From a virus, in the IMG/VR virus record IMGVR_UViG_3300047319_000536, positions 1-46,972 of that record: a DNA stretch of 46,972 nt. One strand, given 5' to 3'. Positions 28,335 through 37,764 of this stretch are shown one piece after another. The notes under the pieces were generated by a model. It made no database searches and had not been told where the DNA came from. It saw only the letters and a program-made list of their open reading frames with translations. The stretch's first letter is position 1; every line of letters begins with the position of its first letter. The position numbers and the translations under genes are program-made.

Positions 28335-30879
28335 CAAACCCTCCGAGCGACCAGCCACCCCAGGCCGGCGTGCTGTTCCAGTCGGGCCAGGTCGGCGGTG
28401 GCTGCGGGGAAGCCGGCACCTCCAATGGTGCAGCACCCTGGACCCCCATCATGGCGATCGGGTTGCCCTGGCTCGCCTCCATCATCATCTGCGGCGACAC
28501 CCCAGGCATGGTCAGCGCGCCACCTGGGCCTGGCACGGTCGGACCACCTGGTGCGCCCGGCATCGGCGGCGCCACCTGGGACGGCAGCTGCACCGGCTGC
28601 GCTCCTGGCGGTGACTGCAGCGATGGCGCCCGCTCCTGGTCCTTGACCGCATTCTCCAGCGCCTTGGCGATCTCCGGGGTGATCTGCTGCCCCCTCCCCA
28701 CGTTGACGCCAGCAGCAACGCCTGGCTGCGGCGGTGGTGGTGGCGCGTTGGCGCCGGCGGTGTTCGGGGAGAACCCCGACGGTGCCCCAGGCTGGCCGGT
28801 GTGCTGCTGGAAATAGGCGCCGGTGTCCTTGTCCATGTAGTCGTGCATCTGCATGTAGCGTGCCTCCGCCGCATCCGGTGTCGGATAGGACGGGAACTTG
28901 TCTAGACCCTGCGCCTTGGCGCGGGCAACCGCCTCGTCGACCGGGATGATCTTGCCGTCGTAGACGGTCGGGATGTTGTAGCTCTTGCCATCGATGTCGA
29001 CGTTGGCCTGGTACAGCGTCGAGCGTGAGCCATCCGGATTGTCGACGCCGCCTTTGCCGTAAAGGTTGCCCAGGTGGCGATCGTACAGCGCTCGCTCCTC
29101 GGGCGTCATGTTGAGCTCGGTCTGCGCCGCGTTGCGGTTCTCCGTCCGCGGTCCTGGTTGCGGCAGCGGCACGTCGCCAGGCGTGCCAGGTGGCGTCCTG
29201 GAGCGTGCCGAGAAGTCGGTGGCATCGGAGGTGCCGATGTCGCTGCGCTTGCCAGGCGCCGGCGCAGGCTCCCTCAGCACCTTCTCGGCGTCCTGGCGGG
29301 TGAAACCAAACTTGTTGAACAGCGGCTCGGCCCGCGACATGAACATGCTGCCGGTCCAACCGCTGGCCATCTCGCGCGGCGTGCTGCCCTGGTACTGCGA
29401 CGGGATCTGCGCGAGATCTTCCTTGGTGAGGAACGTGTTGAACGGCCGATCGACGATCGCACGCGCAGCGTTGACGCCGGTCTTGGGTGGCGGCATGGGG
29501 GCTGCTGCCTGGGGCGCCTGCGGAGGCGCCTGGGGAGTCGGTCGCGGCGGGGGCGCCTGCGGTGGGGGTGGCTGTGGCGCGCTTTCCTGGGGCTGCGCTG
29601 CAGGCTGGGCAGGCGGTTGAGCTGCTCCCGGCTGGATCGACATGTTGGTGGCGGTCGCGTTCGGTCCTGGCGGCTGGACCTTGTCGACGGTGTCGACGAA
29701 GCCACCCGACGGCGGCAACGGCATCGCCTCCTTGTTGAGCCAGGTCGGCGGCTCGGAAGGCTGCGCCGGGGTCGGTGCTGCCTGGGCTGGGCCGGCGACC
29801 TGGGTGGTGGCAGGCTTCTCGGCTGCCTGGGCGGCGGTCGTTTTGGCATGCCAGTCCTGGGTCAGCTCGACGTTCTGCTTGCCGTGAACGTCGGGCCGCA
29901 CATCCTTGCGGGTGAAGGTCTCGCCATTGCCGGCGGTCCAGGTGTGGGTCGAGTTGGTCTTGGCGTTGGCGGCGACCGCGCCCGATGCGTTGTCGGTCGC
30001 CAGGTTGCTGACGTTGCTGCCGCCCTTCGCCGCGCGGTCCATGTCGGCATAGACCTGCGCCTTGAACTGCGGATCGCTGCGCAGCCGGGCGATCGCCTTG
30101 GCATAACCGCCGTCCTTAAACGGCGCATAATAATTCGGATCCAGCACCGCATCGAGCGAGGGGATGCCGCGGCTGACGCCGCGGTTGAGTGCGGACTCGG
30201 CCAGCGCCGTGCGCGCGGTGGCGTCGCCACCCTCCTCGGCGACCATCAGCGCCGCCATCTTTTCTTTCAGCGCCGGGTTGGCATCGAGCTGCGCCGCATA
30301 TTGCTTGCGCTGATCGGCGAGCGTCGAACTCTCGGCCGGCCCCTGCGGAGGCTTCTCGACCCCGGTGACGCCGCCGGTCGTCTTGTCCTGCTGGGTCATG
30401 TAGGCCCGTGCCGCCGGCGAGCCCGGCATGGCCTTCGACGCATCGACGCCTGGCTGCAGGCCTGGGATCAGCTGCTGCGGCTGGTACGGCGCCGGCCGCT
30501 GACCCTGCTGCGCCTGGAGCAGCCGCTGCTGCAGCTGCTGGATGCCGCTACCCTTGGCGCCCAGGATGCCCTGCAGCACCGCGCCCAGCGTGTTGTCGCT
30601 CTTCCATTTCTCCGGCGTCGGCACGCCTGGGCGGTTCGGCAGCGTAAACGGCGTCTTGAGTGCCTCGCCAGGTGTGACGTTGACGCCCTTCGGCGCCAGG
30701 GATCCCGCCAGGTTGGCAAGGATGCTCTCGATCGACAGCATCGGCGCCGGAGCGGCCTGCGGCGCCTGCACACCCTGCGGCTGCTGCGCCGGATCGCCGA
30801 GCCCGATCTGCGGTGCGTTGGCCAGGAGTCGCTGCCGCTGCTGGTCGCGCTCGATCGCCTGGTCATCCATGTAGGCCAT
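28309..30879 (-). CDS. 856-aa ejection-type protein with putative cell-wall hydrolase domain
   Basis: Last large gene of the late block. Residues 1-190 and 330-480 are Pro/Gln/Ala-rich linkers. Residues 205-320 look folded: KEKMAALMVAEEGGDATART, then ALAESALNRGVSRGIPSLDA, then DPNYYAPFKDG, a pattern close to SleB/transglycosylase-like wall hydrolases of virions. A second domain at about 640-710 reads YNIPTVYDGKIIPVDEA, then FPSYPTPDAAEARYMQMHDY, a motif common in phage virion proteins. It occupies the place of T7 gp16, the ejection protein that opens peptidoglycan. The C-terminus is again Gly/Pro-rich. Confidence 0.7.
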   Translation of the reverse strand: MAYMDDQAIERDQQRQRLLANAPQIGLGDPAQQPQGVQAPQAAPAPMLSIESILANLAGSLAPKGVNVTPGEALKTPFTLPNRPGVPTPEKWKSDNTLGAVLQGILGAKGSGIQQLQQRLLQAQQGQRPAPYQPQQLIPGLQPGVDASKAMPGSPAARAYMTQQDKTTGGVTGVEKPPQGPAESSTLADQRKQYAAQLDANPALKEKMAALMVAEEGGDATARTALAESALNRGVSRGIPSLDAVLDPNYYAPFKDGGYAKAIARLRSDPQFKAQVYADMDRAAKGGSNVSNLATDNASGAVAANAKTNSTHTWTAGNGETFTRKDVRPDVHGKQNVELTQDWHAKTTAAQAAEKPATTQVAGPAQAAPTPAQPSEPPTWLNKEAMPLPPSGGFVDTVDKVQPPGPNATATNMSIQPGAAQPPAQPAAQPQESAPQPPPPQAPPPRPTPQAPPQAPQAAAPMPPPKTGVNAARAIVDRPFNTFLTKEDLAQIPSQYQGSTPREMASGWTGSMFMSRAEPLFNKFGFTRQDAEKVLREPAPAPGKRSDIGTSDATDFSARSRTPPGTPGDVPLPQPGPRTENRNAAQTELNMTPEERALYDRHLGNLYGKGGVDNPDGSRSTLYQANVDIDGKSYNIPTVYDGKIIPVDEAVARAKAQGLDKFPSYPTPDAAEARYMQMHDYMDKDTGAYFQQHTGQPGAPSGFSPNTAGANAPPPPPQPGVAAGVNVGRGQQITPEIAKALENAVKDQERAPSLQSPPGAQPVQLPSQVAPPMPGAPGGPTVPGPGGALTMPGVSPQMMMEASQGNPIAMMGVQGAAPLEVPASPQPPPTWPDWNSTPAWGGWSLGGFDGGLGGGE

Positions 30880-30882
30880 GGC

Positions 30883-32919
30883 TCACGGTCTCCGCTGTTG
30901 GCTCGCTGCGGCATTCAGTGCTGCGACCAGGTCGCTGATGCTGGTGGGCGAGCCGGCCGGCCGCGGGCCGCCGGCGAGCGCGTTGAGCGCGGTCGGGCTC
31001 TGCAGCATGCGCGCCCGCAGGCTACTGATCGGCATCTGCGCATAGGCTCCGACCACACGCCCCGCCGTGCCGGCGCCGGGGATGCCGGTGGCGTGGCCGA
31101 GCGCGCCACCGATCTCGCTGCCGGTGATGGCACGCGCAGCGCCGTGGGCGATCGGCCCCACGGTGCGGCCGAGTCCGGTCTGGCTGGTCGGGTAGTCGAA
31201 CGATCGCGCCAGCGTCGAGACATCGTTGACGCTGCCTGCTTGCGGGCCGGCGATCACGTCGCGTGCCTCGGGATGGATGCGGTCCCACTGGTTGGCGAAA
31301 TTGATCGGCCCCCGCGCGCCTGCGGTGTTGAGGGTCTGGTTGCCCATGCGTCGCAGATAGTCGCCAAAGACGCTGTCGAGCGCCGGGTTGCCGGTCGCCT
31401 GCAGCATGCGCAGCCGGCCAGGGTTCTGCTCGCCGCCCTGCAGATAGCTGTAGGCGGCCGATGGCTCGCGGCCGGCAACATCGGTGAGCTGCTCATGCGG
31501 GCCGCCCTCACCCATGATGCCGGCGGTGCGCGCTTGCGCGTTGTTGAACCGCTCGGCCGGGACGCCCTGGTTGACTGCGGCGTCGCGCATCGCGCCGGTG
31601 GTGGCGTCGTAGATCTGCCCGGCGAAGCGACCAGGCACCGGGTCGTAGTTCTGGCTGCGCTCGCGCAACGCGGTGCGCCAGTCCTTGACCCGTTCATACG
31701 GCACATCGGTCGAGAGGATGTTGCCCTCCGGATCCCTGGGCAGCATCTGGCGCAGCGTGCCGATGCGGGCATCGATCGGCGCCGCGGTGCCAGGGTCGGT
31801 CTGGTTGCGCAGCCGCTCCATCGCCGCCAGCACGCCGGAGATGTCGGCCGGCGATCGCGGGCCGACCTGGTTCATCAGCGATTGCTGGCCGGCGGAAGAG
31901 ATGTTGCCGAGCTCCTGCGCGCCACCCCTCGCGACCTCGGCGACGTTGTAACCGATCGAGCCGCGGGTCGGCTCCGGATCGGTCGAGCCGCGGGCCGCAG
32001 CTGCGCGATCGAGTGCAGAGGCGATGTCCTCGCGCGCGCCGGTGCGCCTGTCGTTGATGTAGCCCATCGCGCCGGGCCGGTTGGCGAGTGCCCGTTCCCG
32101 CATCTGGATTGACTCGTTGCCGAGCATGCCGGCGGTCGGCGTCACGCCCTGGCGTGCGGCTGCGGCTGCGATCTCGGCGGCGTTGTCGTTGCCCTGGCCG
32201 CGATAGCGCCAGTCGGTGTAGCGCGCCGGCAGCTCGCCGGCCTTGCTGGCCGCGGTGGCGCCAAACAGCGAGCCGAGCAGCTGCCCGGTCTGCGGATCCC
32301 AGCCGAATTTTTCGGCGAGTGCCTGGCCGGCATGGCCGCCATAATGCGAGGCGATGGTGGGCGCCGCGGTGGTTCTGGTGAACGCCCTGAGTGCCGGCAT
32401 GATTGCTTCAATCGCGGTCGGCGCCGCACCGGCAGCGCGCGCGATCGAGCTGGCACCACCACCGAGCAGTGCGCTGGCGCCGCCCTCGAGCAGCTGACGG
32501 GTAGTCGAGGCGTCGGCCGGCAGCTCCTTGCCGAATGTCCGGTTCAGCATCTGGCCGAGAGAGGGTGCCTCCTTGTTGTCCTCCGGCCGCACGCCGGCCA
32601 TGCCCCAGGAGGGCAGGTTCTTGCTGGCACGCACGCCGGCATTGCCGATCGCCGTCAAAATATCGGGGATGCCAGCCACCGCCCCCACACCGATGCGTGT
32701 GGCGGTATTGCCGGCGCTGTTGGGATCGTTCGGCGCGCTGTCCACGCCGGTGCCGGAGCCGATCGGGATGCCCTGGTCGCTGTAGGCATAGGGCTCGGCC
32801 GGCCTCGCGTCGCCGCCGGTCAGCTTGCGATACTCGTCCGACATGGTGACAAAGTCGGGCGAGCCAGCCTTGTCCTGGTTCTTGTCGATCCAGCCCTTGA
32901 TCTGTTCTGCGGTCGCCAT
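30883..32919 (-). CDS. 678-aa internal virion / DNA-ejection protein candidate
   Basis: The start MATAEQIKGWIDKNQDKAGS resembles N-termini of phage ejection proteins. Long Ala/Gly-rich stretches with short amphipathic helices follow (ALLGGGASSIARAAGAAPTA), then an Arg/Asp-rich mostly helical middle and a Gly/Ala segment (SEIGGALGHATGIPGAG) that could insert in membranes. No enzyme motif. It lies between a gp15-like and a gp16-like position and is only 3 bases from the 856-aa gene. Confidence 0.65.
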   Translation of the reverse strand: MATAEQIKGWIDKNQDKAGSPDFVTMSDEYRKLTGGDARPAEPYAYSDQGIPIGSGTGVDSAPNDPNSAGNTATRIGVGAVAGIPDILTAIGNAGVRASKNLPSWGMAGVRPEDNKEAPSLGQMLNRTFGKELPADASTTRQLLEGGASALLGGGASSIARAAGAAPTAIEAIMPALRAFTRTTAAPTIASHYGGHAGQALAEKFGWDPQTGQLLGSLFGATAASKAGELPARYTDWRYRGQGNDNAAEIAAAAARQGVTPTAGMLGNESIQMRERALANRPGAMGYINDRRTGAREDIASALDRAAAARGSTDPEPTRGSIGYNVAEVARGGAQELGNISSAGQQSLMNQVGPRSPADISGVLAAMERLRNQTDPGTAAPIDARIGTLRQMLPRDPEGNILSTDVPYERVKDWRTALRERSQNYDPVPGRFAGQIYDATTGAMRDAAVNQGVPAERFNNAQARTAGIMGEGGPHEQLTDVAGREPSAAYSYLQGGEQNPGRLRMLQATGNPALDSVFGDYLRRMGNQTLNTAGARGPINFANQWDRIHPEARDVIAGPQAGSVNDVSTLARSFDYPTSQTGLGRTVGPIAHGAARAITGSEIGGALGHATGIPGAGTAGRVVGAYAQMPISSLRARMLQSPTALNALAGGPRPAGSPTSISDLVAALNAAASQQRRP

Positions 32920-32930
32920 CGCTGCGCACC

Positions 32931-34544
32931 TTATCGGTTGAGGATCTCATCTACCCTGGGGTTGGTGGATGTCTGCGGCTGCTGCGGCTGCTGCGGTTGC
33001 TGCGCCCGCTGGTTCATGATCCGGATGATCTCGTCGCGGTTGTAGTTGATCGGCGCCATCGTTGGCGGGATCACCTCGTCGGGATTGAGCCCGACCGCCG
33101 GCGCCACCTTGGTCCGGTAGTAATTCTCGATCATGTCCTTGCTCGAGCGGTACTCGTCGAGCCGGTTCTTCAGCGTGTCGATGATCTGCAGCCGCACCTG
33201 CGGATCCATCGAGCCGCCGCCGGTGACCAGCTTGTTGTACTGACCGAGAATGCTCTGCGGCACCGTGCCGGATGTCGAGACCAGTTTCTGCTCGCTCTCG
33301 CGCACCACCGAGCCGGGGTCCATCAGCTTGGCAAACGCATAGATGATGTTGATGTCCTCCTGGTTGTTCGGGTTCTGCGCTGACTTGATCGCGGAGTTGA
33401 ACAGCGGCACCGTCGTGTTCCAGTCGGAGAATTGCTGGGTGTTGGCGATCTCCTTGCGCAGCTCGGCCGGGTTGGCCGGCCCCCTGGAGATGACGCGCGT
33501 TGCGTTGGGATTGACGGCGGCCTGCGGCGGCACGATCGGCGCCGGCTCATCGGGCGTCAGCGGCTGCACCGGCGGCGGCTCACCTGGCCGCGGCTGCGGC
33601 TGCAGATGGGCGCCTCGCGCATAGTCCTGGGTCAGCTGGAACATCGGCATCATTGACGGTGGGATCGGCTTGGCGCGGATCTCCTTCTCGACCAGGCGAC
33701 CGCCCTCGGTCTCGGTGACGCGCGACGGCGGATAGGCGACGTCGAACAGCTTGCCGGCGAGCTGCGCCTCCTCCTCGGTCATGTGACCGCGCGCCGCGCT
33801 GTCCTTGCGGATCTTGTCCAGGCTCTGCAGCGCCACCGCATCGGTCCCGGTGCCAAACGGATTGTTCGGTGTGGTCGACGCCGGCCCGGTCGCCAGCACG
33901 GTCTCGCCAGGCTTGAGGTTGAACGGCTGGCCGGCGATGTCGCGTTTGAAATCCTGGGTGAGAATGCTGCGCCCGGTCGGCTGGCCGTCGGCGCCGATCA
34001 CCGCCAGGTTATGCGCCGCCGGGATCTTGGCCTCCTCCGCGGTCGGGAATTTGCCGGTGGTGAGGAACTGGGTCTCCGCCTTTCCCGCAGCCGTGGTCGG
34101 CACGCCGGCCGCGGCGACCGAGCCATAGCCGAGCTGCGGCGCCCATTGCGACGGGTCTTTGAGGATGGTTGCCTGACCGCCGGCGATCGCCAGCTTGCGC
34201 CGGGCCTCGGCCATCGCCTGGGCGCGGGGGTCGGTGTACTGCAGATCGACACTCGGGATGCCGGCGGTGTCGGCCGGGTTAGAGGGATCGCCGATCATCG
34301 GACCTGGCGCGGTGTAATCGGTCGGCGCCACATAGGCCTGCGGCACCGCCGCGTCGAGCGCGCCGCTGGCCTTGACGCCGGCGTCCCACATCTGGCTCTC
34401 GCGGGCCCGCTTCTCGCGCGCCGTCTTGATGGCTTCGACCTGGGCGATGTTCGACAGCGCCTCGCCCGGCGCCGCGTTCATCTGCTTCGTGAAGTTGGAG
34501 AAGATATTTCCCCAGCTCGGATCCTCGACCCACGTCGTACCCAT
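32931..34544 (-). CDS. 537-aa internal virion protein (gp15-position)
   Basis: Begins MGTTWVEDPSWGNIFSNFTK, then QMNAAPGEALSNIAQVEAIK, a helical start typical of podovirus internal proteins. The rest mixes helices with Pro-rich loops (residues 310-350) and ends in a Gln/Pro run. Lies directly after the gp14-like gene. By order it corresponds to T7 gp15, an ejected protein; sequence similarity is not evident. Confidence 0.65.
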   Translation of the reverse strand: MGTTWVEDPSWGNIFSNFTKQMNAAPGEALSNIAQVEAIKTAREKRARESQMWDAGVKASGALDAAVPQAYVAPTDYTAPGPMIGDPSNPADTAGIPSVDLQYTDPRAQAMAEARRKLAIAGGQATILKDPSQWAPQLGYGSVAAAGVPTTAAGKAETQFLTTGKFPTAEEAKIPAAHNLAVIGADGQPTGRSILTQDFKRDIAGQPFNLKPGETVLATGPASTTPNNPFGTGTDAVALQSLDKIRKDSAARGHMTEEEAQLAGKLFDVAYPPSRVTETEGGRLVEKEIRAKPIPPSMMPMFQLTQDYARGAHLQPQPRPGEPPPVQPLTPDEPAPIVPPQAAVNPNATRVISRGPANPAELRKEIANTQQFSDWNTTVPLFNSAIKSAQNPNNQEDINIIYAFAKLMDPGSVVRESEQKLVSTSGTVPQSILGQYNKLVTGGGSMDPQVRLQIIDTLKNRLDEYRSSKDMIENYYRTKVAPAVGLNPDEVIPPTMAPINYNRDEIIRIMNQRAQQPQQPQQPQTSTNPRVDEILNR

Positions 34545-34553
34545 CGCCTTACC

Positions 34554-35252
34554 TCATGCCATGAACATGCTCGACGCCATCGCCTTGCCGAGACCGGAGC
34601 CGGCCATCTGGGCGCCGGCTGCCGAGAGACCGCCAAGCGCACTGCCGCCGCCATATTGCACGATCTTGATCGGCTCGACGCCCTTCGCCACGCCATACGC
34701 CGCCTGGGCGCCAGTGCGCTCGTCAGAGGCCTGGCGGATGTCCTGGCCGGCGGTGTTGAAAATGGTGTTGGCGCGGTTGGTCAAACCAAATTGCGAGCCG
34801 CCATAGGATTGCACCGCGGCCAGCGCCTGGATGCGAGCGCGGGCTTCCTGGGCCGCCTGCTGGATCTGCTGCTGGATGTTGGCGGCGACGCCTGGCGCGG
34901 TGCCCTGCTGGCCACTGAGCATGCGATCGTTGAGGGTCTGCTTCTTGCCCTCGGCCATGTCTTTGGTTTCTTGCGGCGTCAGCGCTGACGTCAGCCGCGC
35001 CTGCTCGTTGGTCTGCGCCTGCTTCTGCTTGCCCGCCGTCAACTCGCCGAGCGCACCCTCGCGCGCGGCCTCGGCGTTCTTGCGCAGCGCCTCGTCCTGC
35101 GCCAGGTAGTCCTGGCTTTGCCGGCGCTGGTACGCCACCCAGGCGTCGTTGGCCTGGTTCTGCTGATTGACCATGTCCTGCTGGGCAGAATAGTTCGCGA
35201 CCGCCATACCGACCGACAGTCCCAGGCCAATGATTGAGATCGGATCGCACAT
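34554..35252 (-). CDS. gp14-like internal virion protein
   Basis: A 232-aa protein starting MCDPISIIGLGLSVGMAVAN followed by a long helical, Gln/Ala/Glu-rich region (NQQNQANDAWVAYQRRQSQD). T7 gp14 has the same plan: MC plus a short hydrophobic start, then an amphipathic helix, and it is ejected into the outer membrane to start the DNA channel. The C-terminus is Gly/Ala-rich. Position after the MGGK genes and before larger ejection proteins agrees. Confidence 0.78.
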   Translation of the reverse strand: MCDPISIIGLGLSVGMAVANYSAQQDMVNQQNQANDAWVAYQRRQSQDYLAQDEALRKNAEAAREGALGELTAGKQKQAQTNEQARLTSALTPQETKDMAEGKKQTLNDRMLSGQQGTAPGVAANIQQQIQQAAQEARARIQALAAVQSYGGSQFGLTNRANTIFNTAGQDIRQASDERTGAQAAYGVAKGVEPIKIVQYGGGSALGGLSAAGAQMAGSGLGKAMASSMFMA

Positions 35253-35261
35253 GGGTTTCTC

Positions 35262-35921
35262 TTACGTCTGTTGACTGGTGACGGCGCTGCCGCCGGCGAG
35301 CGGGTTGTTCGGGTTGATGCCGCCGCCGAGCATCTGGTTGGCACTGTAGGCACCATAGACCGGCGACAATGCCGAGCCGAGCCCGATCGCCACCGGCTGG
35401 AAGGCGTTGGCGAGCGGCGTCAGGTTCGGTTGCGACAGCTGCGCGTTGCCGACCGCGGTTGCCGCGGTGTTGGCGGCGACCGTCGGATCCTCGGTCGCAT
35501 AGAGCTGGTTGTAGGCCTGCTGTTGCTGGCTCGCGATCGACTGCCGCAGCGCTGCGGTGTCGGTGTCGGCCTTGGCGGCGACGCCGGCCTGGTTGACGGC
35601 GTTCTGCTTCTCCAACAGGCTTTGCGCGTAGCCGGCCGCGGTCGATCGCAAGGTGCCGGCGCGGGCGAGATCATAGGTCATGCCCTGCTTGGCCTTGTCG
35701 TACTGGTCGGCGAGCTGCGGCTGGGTGTAGTCGAGTTCGGCCTTGTTGTACTTGTTGTAGAAGTCGTCGCCGAAATTGCTTGGACCAAACAGGCTGTCGA
35801 TCGCGCTCTTGCCCTGGTCGAGCCGCGCCTGGCGCAGGTTCTCCTTGTCCTTGGCCTCCTGCGCCTGCTGCATCTCGAAAGCGACCATCTGATTATTGGA
35901 TGGCCCTGATTTACCGCCCAT
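35262..35921 (-). CDS. MGGK family member 4 (219 aa, helical)
   Basis: Begins MGGKSGPSNNQMVAFEMQQA and ends SAVTSQQT. The middle is a helical Gln/Ala-rich region (KENLRQARLDQGKSAIDSLF, then NKYNKAELDYTQPQLADQYD), unlike the other three, which are low complexity. The shared MGGK start and TQ-type end suggest a common terminal function. It is next to the gp14-like protein and may be a virion partner. Confidence 0.7.
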   Translation of the reverse strand: MGGKSGPSNNQMVAFEMQQAQEAKDKENLRQARLDQGKSAIDSLFGPSNFGDDFYNKYNKAELDYTQPQLADQYDKAKQGMTYDLARAGTLRSTAAGYAQSLLEKQNAVNQAGVAAKADTDTAALRQSIASQQQQAYNQLYATEDPTVAANTAATAVGNAQLSQPNLTPLANAFQPVAIGLGSALSPVYGAYSANQMLGGGINPNNPLAGGSAVTSQQT

Positions 35922-35930
35922 GATCTGTCC

Positions 35931-36266
35931 TCACGTTTGCGTCGTCTGCAGGCTGCTCTTCTTCAAGTTGGAAGGCTGCAGATCCGGCCGGTTATTCCAG
36001 TAGCCTGGCGGCGCCAGCACCGAGTCGCCGAGGGCTGCGCCGGTGTTCTTCGAGCCCGCGGTGTCGTTGTTCGGTGTAGCGGCGACTGGCGTCGGCGCGG
36101 TCGCCGCGGCTGCCGCCTTCTGGGTGTCGATGCTTTGCTGGTAGCCGGAAAGGTCGACCGGCGTGGTCGCGGCCAGCGTCGCCTTCGCCTGCTCCGGCGT
36201 GGCGTATCCCGATGTGTCCATTGGCTGGGCGTAATAGTCGCCGCCACCGCCGCCTTTGCCGCCCAT
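35931..36266 (-). CDS. MGGK family member 3 (111 aa)
   Basis: Begins MGGKGGGGGDYYAQPMDTSG and ends LQTTQT. Middle is Ala/Pro/Thr-rich, and the motif ALGDSVLAPPGYW occurs near residue 85, matching LGGSVMAPPNYW and LGGTVISPPKYW of members 2 and 1. Small gaps of about 9 bases separate it from neighbours. Probably a duplicated late protein; no known fold. Confidence 0.7.
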   Translation of the reverse strand: MGGKGGGGGDYYAQPMDTSGYATPEQAKATLAATTPVDLSGYQQSIDTQKAAAAATAPTPVAATPNNDTAGSKNTGAALGDSVLAPPGYWNNRPDLQPSNLKKSSLQTTQT

Positions 36267-36275
36267 CGCGTGCTC

Positions 36276-36743
36276 CTACTGTGACGTCGTGATGTTGCCC
36301 CTGGTGCGGCCGGTCGAGGTCGATTGACCGAGCCCGCCGACCCAGTAATTCGGTGGCGCCATTACCGAGCCGCCGAGCACGTCGCCGGAACTGGGGCCCT
36401 GGGTGCCGCCGGTGTTGCCTGGCGCCGGATTACCGGCCGCCGTCGGCTGTGGGACCGGACCGCCGGCAGAGGCTGCGGGTCCGCTCGGCGCCGGTGGCGC
36501 CACCTCGGGCGCCGGGGCCGGAGCCGCGGGTGCCGGCGCATCGGCGAACGCGGCAGGCGCCGCCTGGGGCGCTGCGGCGGGTGCTGGTGCCGGGTCTGCC
36601 GGCGCCGACATGAAGCCATTAGCGGCGACCGCATTGTAATAGGCCGCATCGGTCTGCAGCCGGCGAGGATCGATGCCGCGCGAGATCAGTGCCTGTTCGG
36701 AATACTGTCCGCCACCGCCACCGCCACCATCTTTGCCGCCCAT
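36276..36743 (-). CDS. MGGK family member 2 (155 aa)
   Basis: Begins MGGKDGGGGGGGQYSEQALI. Residues 40-105 are almost wholly Ala and Pro. The C-terminal motif VLGGSVMAPPNYWVGGLGQ (near residue 120) is followed by a Thr/Arg tail ending TTSQ. Clearly paralogous to members 1 and 3. Function unknown; late position suggests a virion component. Confidence 0.7.
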   Translation of the reverse strand: MGGKDGGGGGGGQYSEQALISRGIDPRRLQTDAAYYNAVAANGFMSAPADPAPAPAAAPQAAPAAFADAPAPAAPAPAPEVAPPAPSGPAASAGGPVPQPTAAGNPAPGNTGGTQGPSSGDVLGGSVMAPPNYWVGGLGQSTSTGRTRGNITTSQ

Positions 36744-36754
36744 GATCTGATCCT

Positions 36755-37258
36755 TCAGGTTTGCGTGTTCTGCATCTTGCCGTACTGACCGAGCCCACCA
36801 ATCCAGTATTTGGGCGGGCTGATCACGGTGCCGCCAAGCTGGTCACCGATGCCGCCGGTGGTCGCCGGCGGCGGGTTGTCTTTTGCCGATGGCTGCGCGA
36901 TCGCAGACCCAGGTCCGGTCGGATCCGGTCCTGGCGGGATCGCGGCTGGCGGCGGTGGCTGGTCCACTGGCGGCGGCGTCGTATCGATCGGAGCCGGGGC
37001 TGCGACTGGTGGCGCGGCTTGCGGAGCCGCTGCTGCCATAGGCGCCGGCGTGTCGACCGCGGCTTGCGGCTGCGCTGCGGCGAGCTGGGCGCCATAGAGA
37101 TCGAGCACATGCGGCCCGTCCTCCGGCGACCCGGAATAGGGCCCGCTGTTGGCATAGGGGCCAGCACCGCCAAACGCCAGCGCCGACGGCCCATCGGTCG
37201 GCGAGCCCGAGGTCGGACCGATGTTTGCGGCACCACCGCCGCCATCCTTGCCACCCAT
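36755..37258 (-). CDS. MGGK family member 1 (167 aa)
   Basis: Begins MGGKDGGGGAANIGPTSGSP, then repeats of SGSPxDGP (two copies, near residues 16-24 and 38-46), a Pro/Ala-rich middle and the motif QLGGTVISPPKYWIGGLGQ near residue 140; ends MQNTQT. The start at 37258 shares its A with the GNAT stop and is preferred because it aligns with the other MGGK starts. Longest of the three low-complexity members. Confidence 0.7.
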   Translation of the reverse strand: MGGKDGGGGAANIGPTSGSPTDGPSALAFGGAGPYANSGPYSGSPEDGPHVLDLYGAQLAAAQPQAAVDTPAPMAAAAPQAAPPVAAPAPIDTTPPPVDQPPPPAAIPPGPDPTGPGSAIAQPSAKDNPPPATTGGIGDQLGGTVISPPKYWIGGLGQYGKMQNTQT

Positions 37259-37764
37259 CACAGCACCTTCCTGAAAATCATCCCGACCGGTGTCGCACCG
37301 AAATGCCGGCCCACCATGTTCATCAGACTGTTTTGCGCCGGCAGCCCCGAGGCGATCGGGAAGTTCATCACCTTGCAGCCGTCGGCGCGCGCCATCTCGA
37401 TTGCGAGCGCGACCAGGCGCCGGCCGAGGTCGGTGCGCTTCAGCCGCGGCAGCACATAGGTCTCGTCCATCACCGCGATCGGATCGGTGTAAGCCGCGTA
37501 GACGTGATAGCTGCAGATCCCGACCAGCTCGTCCTGGTCGAACGCCAGCGCATGCGGCGCGTAGCCGTTGCCGATCGCCATCGTCAGATAGCCGATCGCG
37601 CCCTGCTTCTTGAAGCGCAGCACCTCCGACCACGGGGTCAGATGGAAAAACATTTCCAGAAAGTCAGCGACCTTCGGAACGTCCTCCACCTTGCCGAGCC
37701 GCACCTCAATGTGCGGCGTGGCGGTACGTCTCGGGGTGCGCAGTTCGCGCGCCTGCATGTTCAT
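37258..37764 (-). CDS. GNAT-family acetyltransferase
   Basis: A 168-aa protein with the GNAT order: VRLGKVEDVPKVADFLEMFF, a central strand DELVGICSYHVYA, then VLPRLKRTDLGRRLVALAIE where the acetyl-CoA loop would be (R/Q-x-x-G-x-G/R relaxed to RTDLGRR), then AQNSLMNMVGRHFGATPVG. It may acetylate a host or virion protein. It overlaps the gp13-like gene by 59 bp. A start further in is possible since the ribosome site is weak. Confidence 0.78.
   Translation of the reverse strand: MNMQARELRTPRRTATPHIEVRLGKVEDVPKVADFLEMFFHLTPWSEVLRFKKQGAIGYLTMAIGNGYAPHALAFDQDELVGICSYHVYAAYTDPIAVMDETYVLPRLKRTDLGRRLVALAIEMARADGCKVMNFPIASGLPAQNSLMNMVGRHFGATPVGMIFRKVL

Noticed and set aside
29074-32112. Very long plus-strand frame (1012 aa) opposite the ejection genes, and a similar 897-aa frame at 43192-45885
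   Set aside because: Arg/Leu/Gly-rich composition typical of the complement of GC-rich genes, no ribosome sites, and the minus-strand frames hold recognisable portal and virion proteins.
35262-37258. MGGK starts as N-myristoylation signals
   Set aside because: N-myristoylation acts in eukaryotes; this phage clearly infects bacteria, so the shared start must have another reason.
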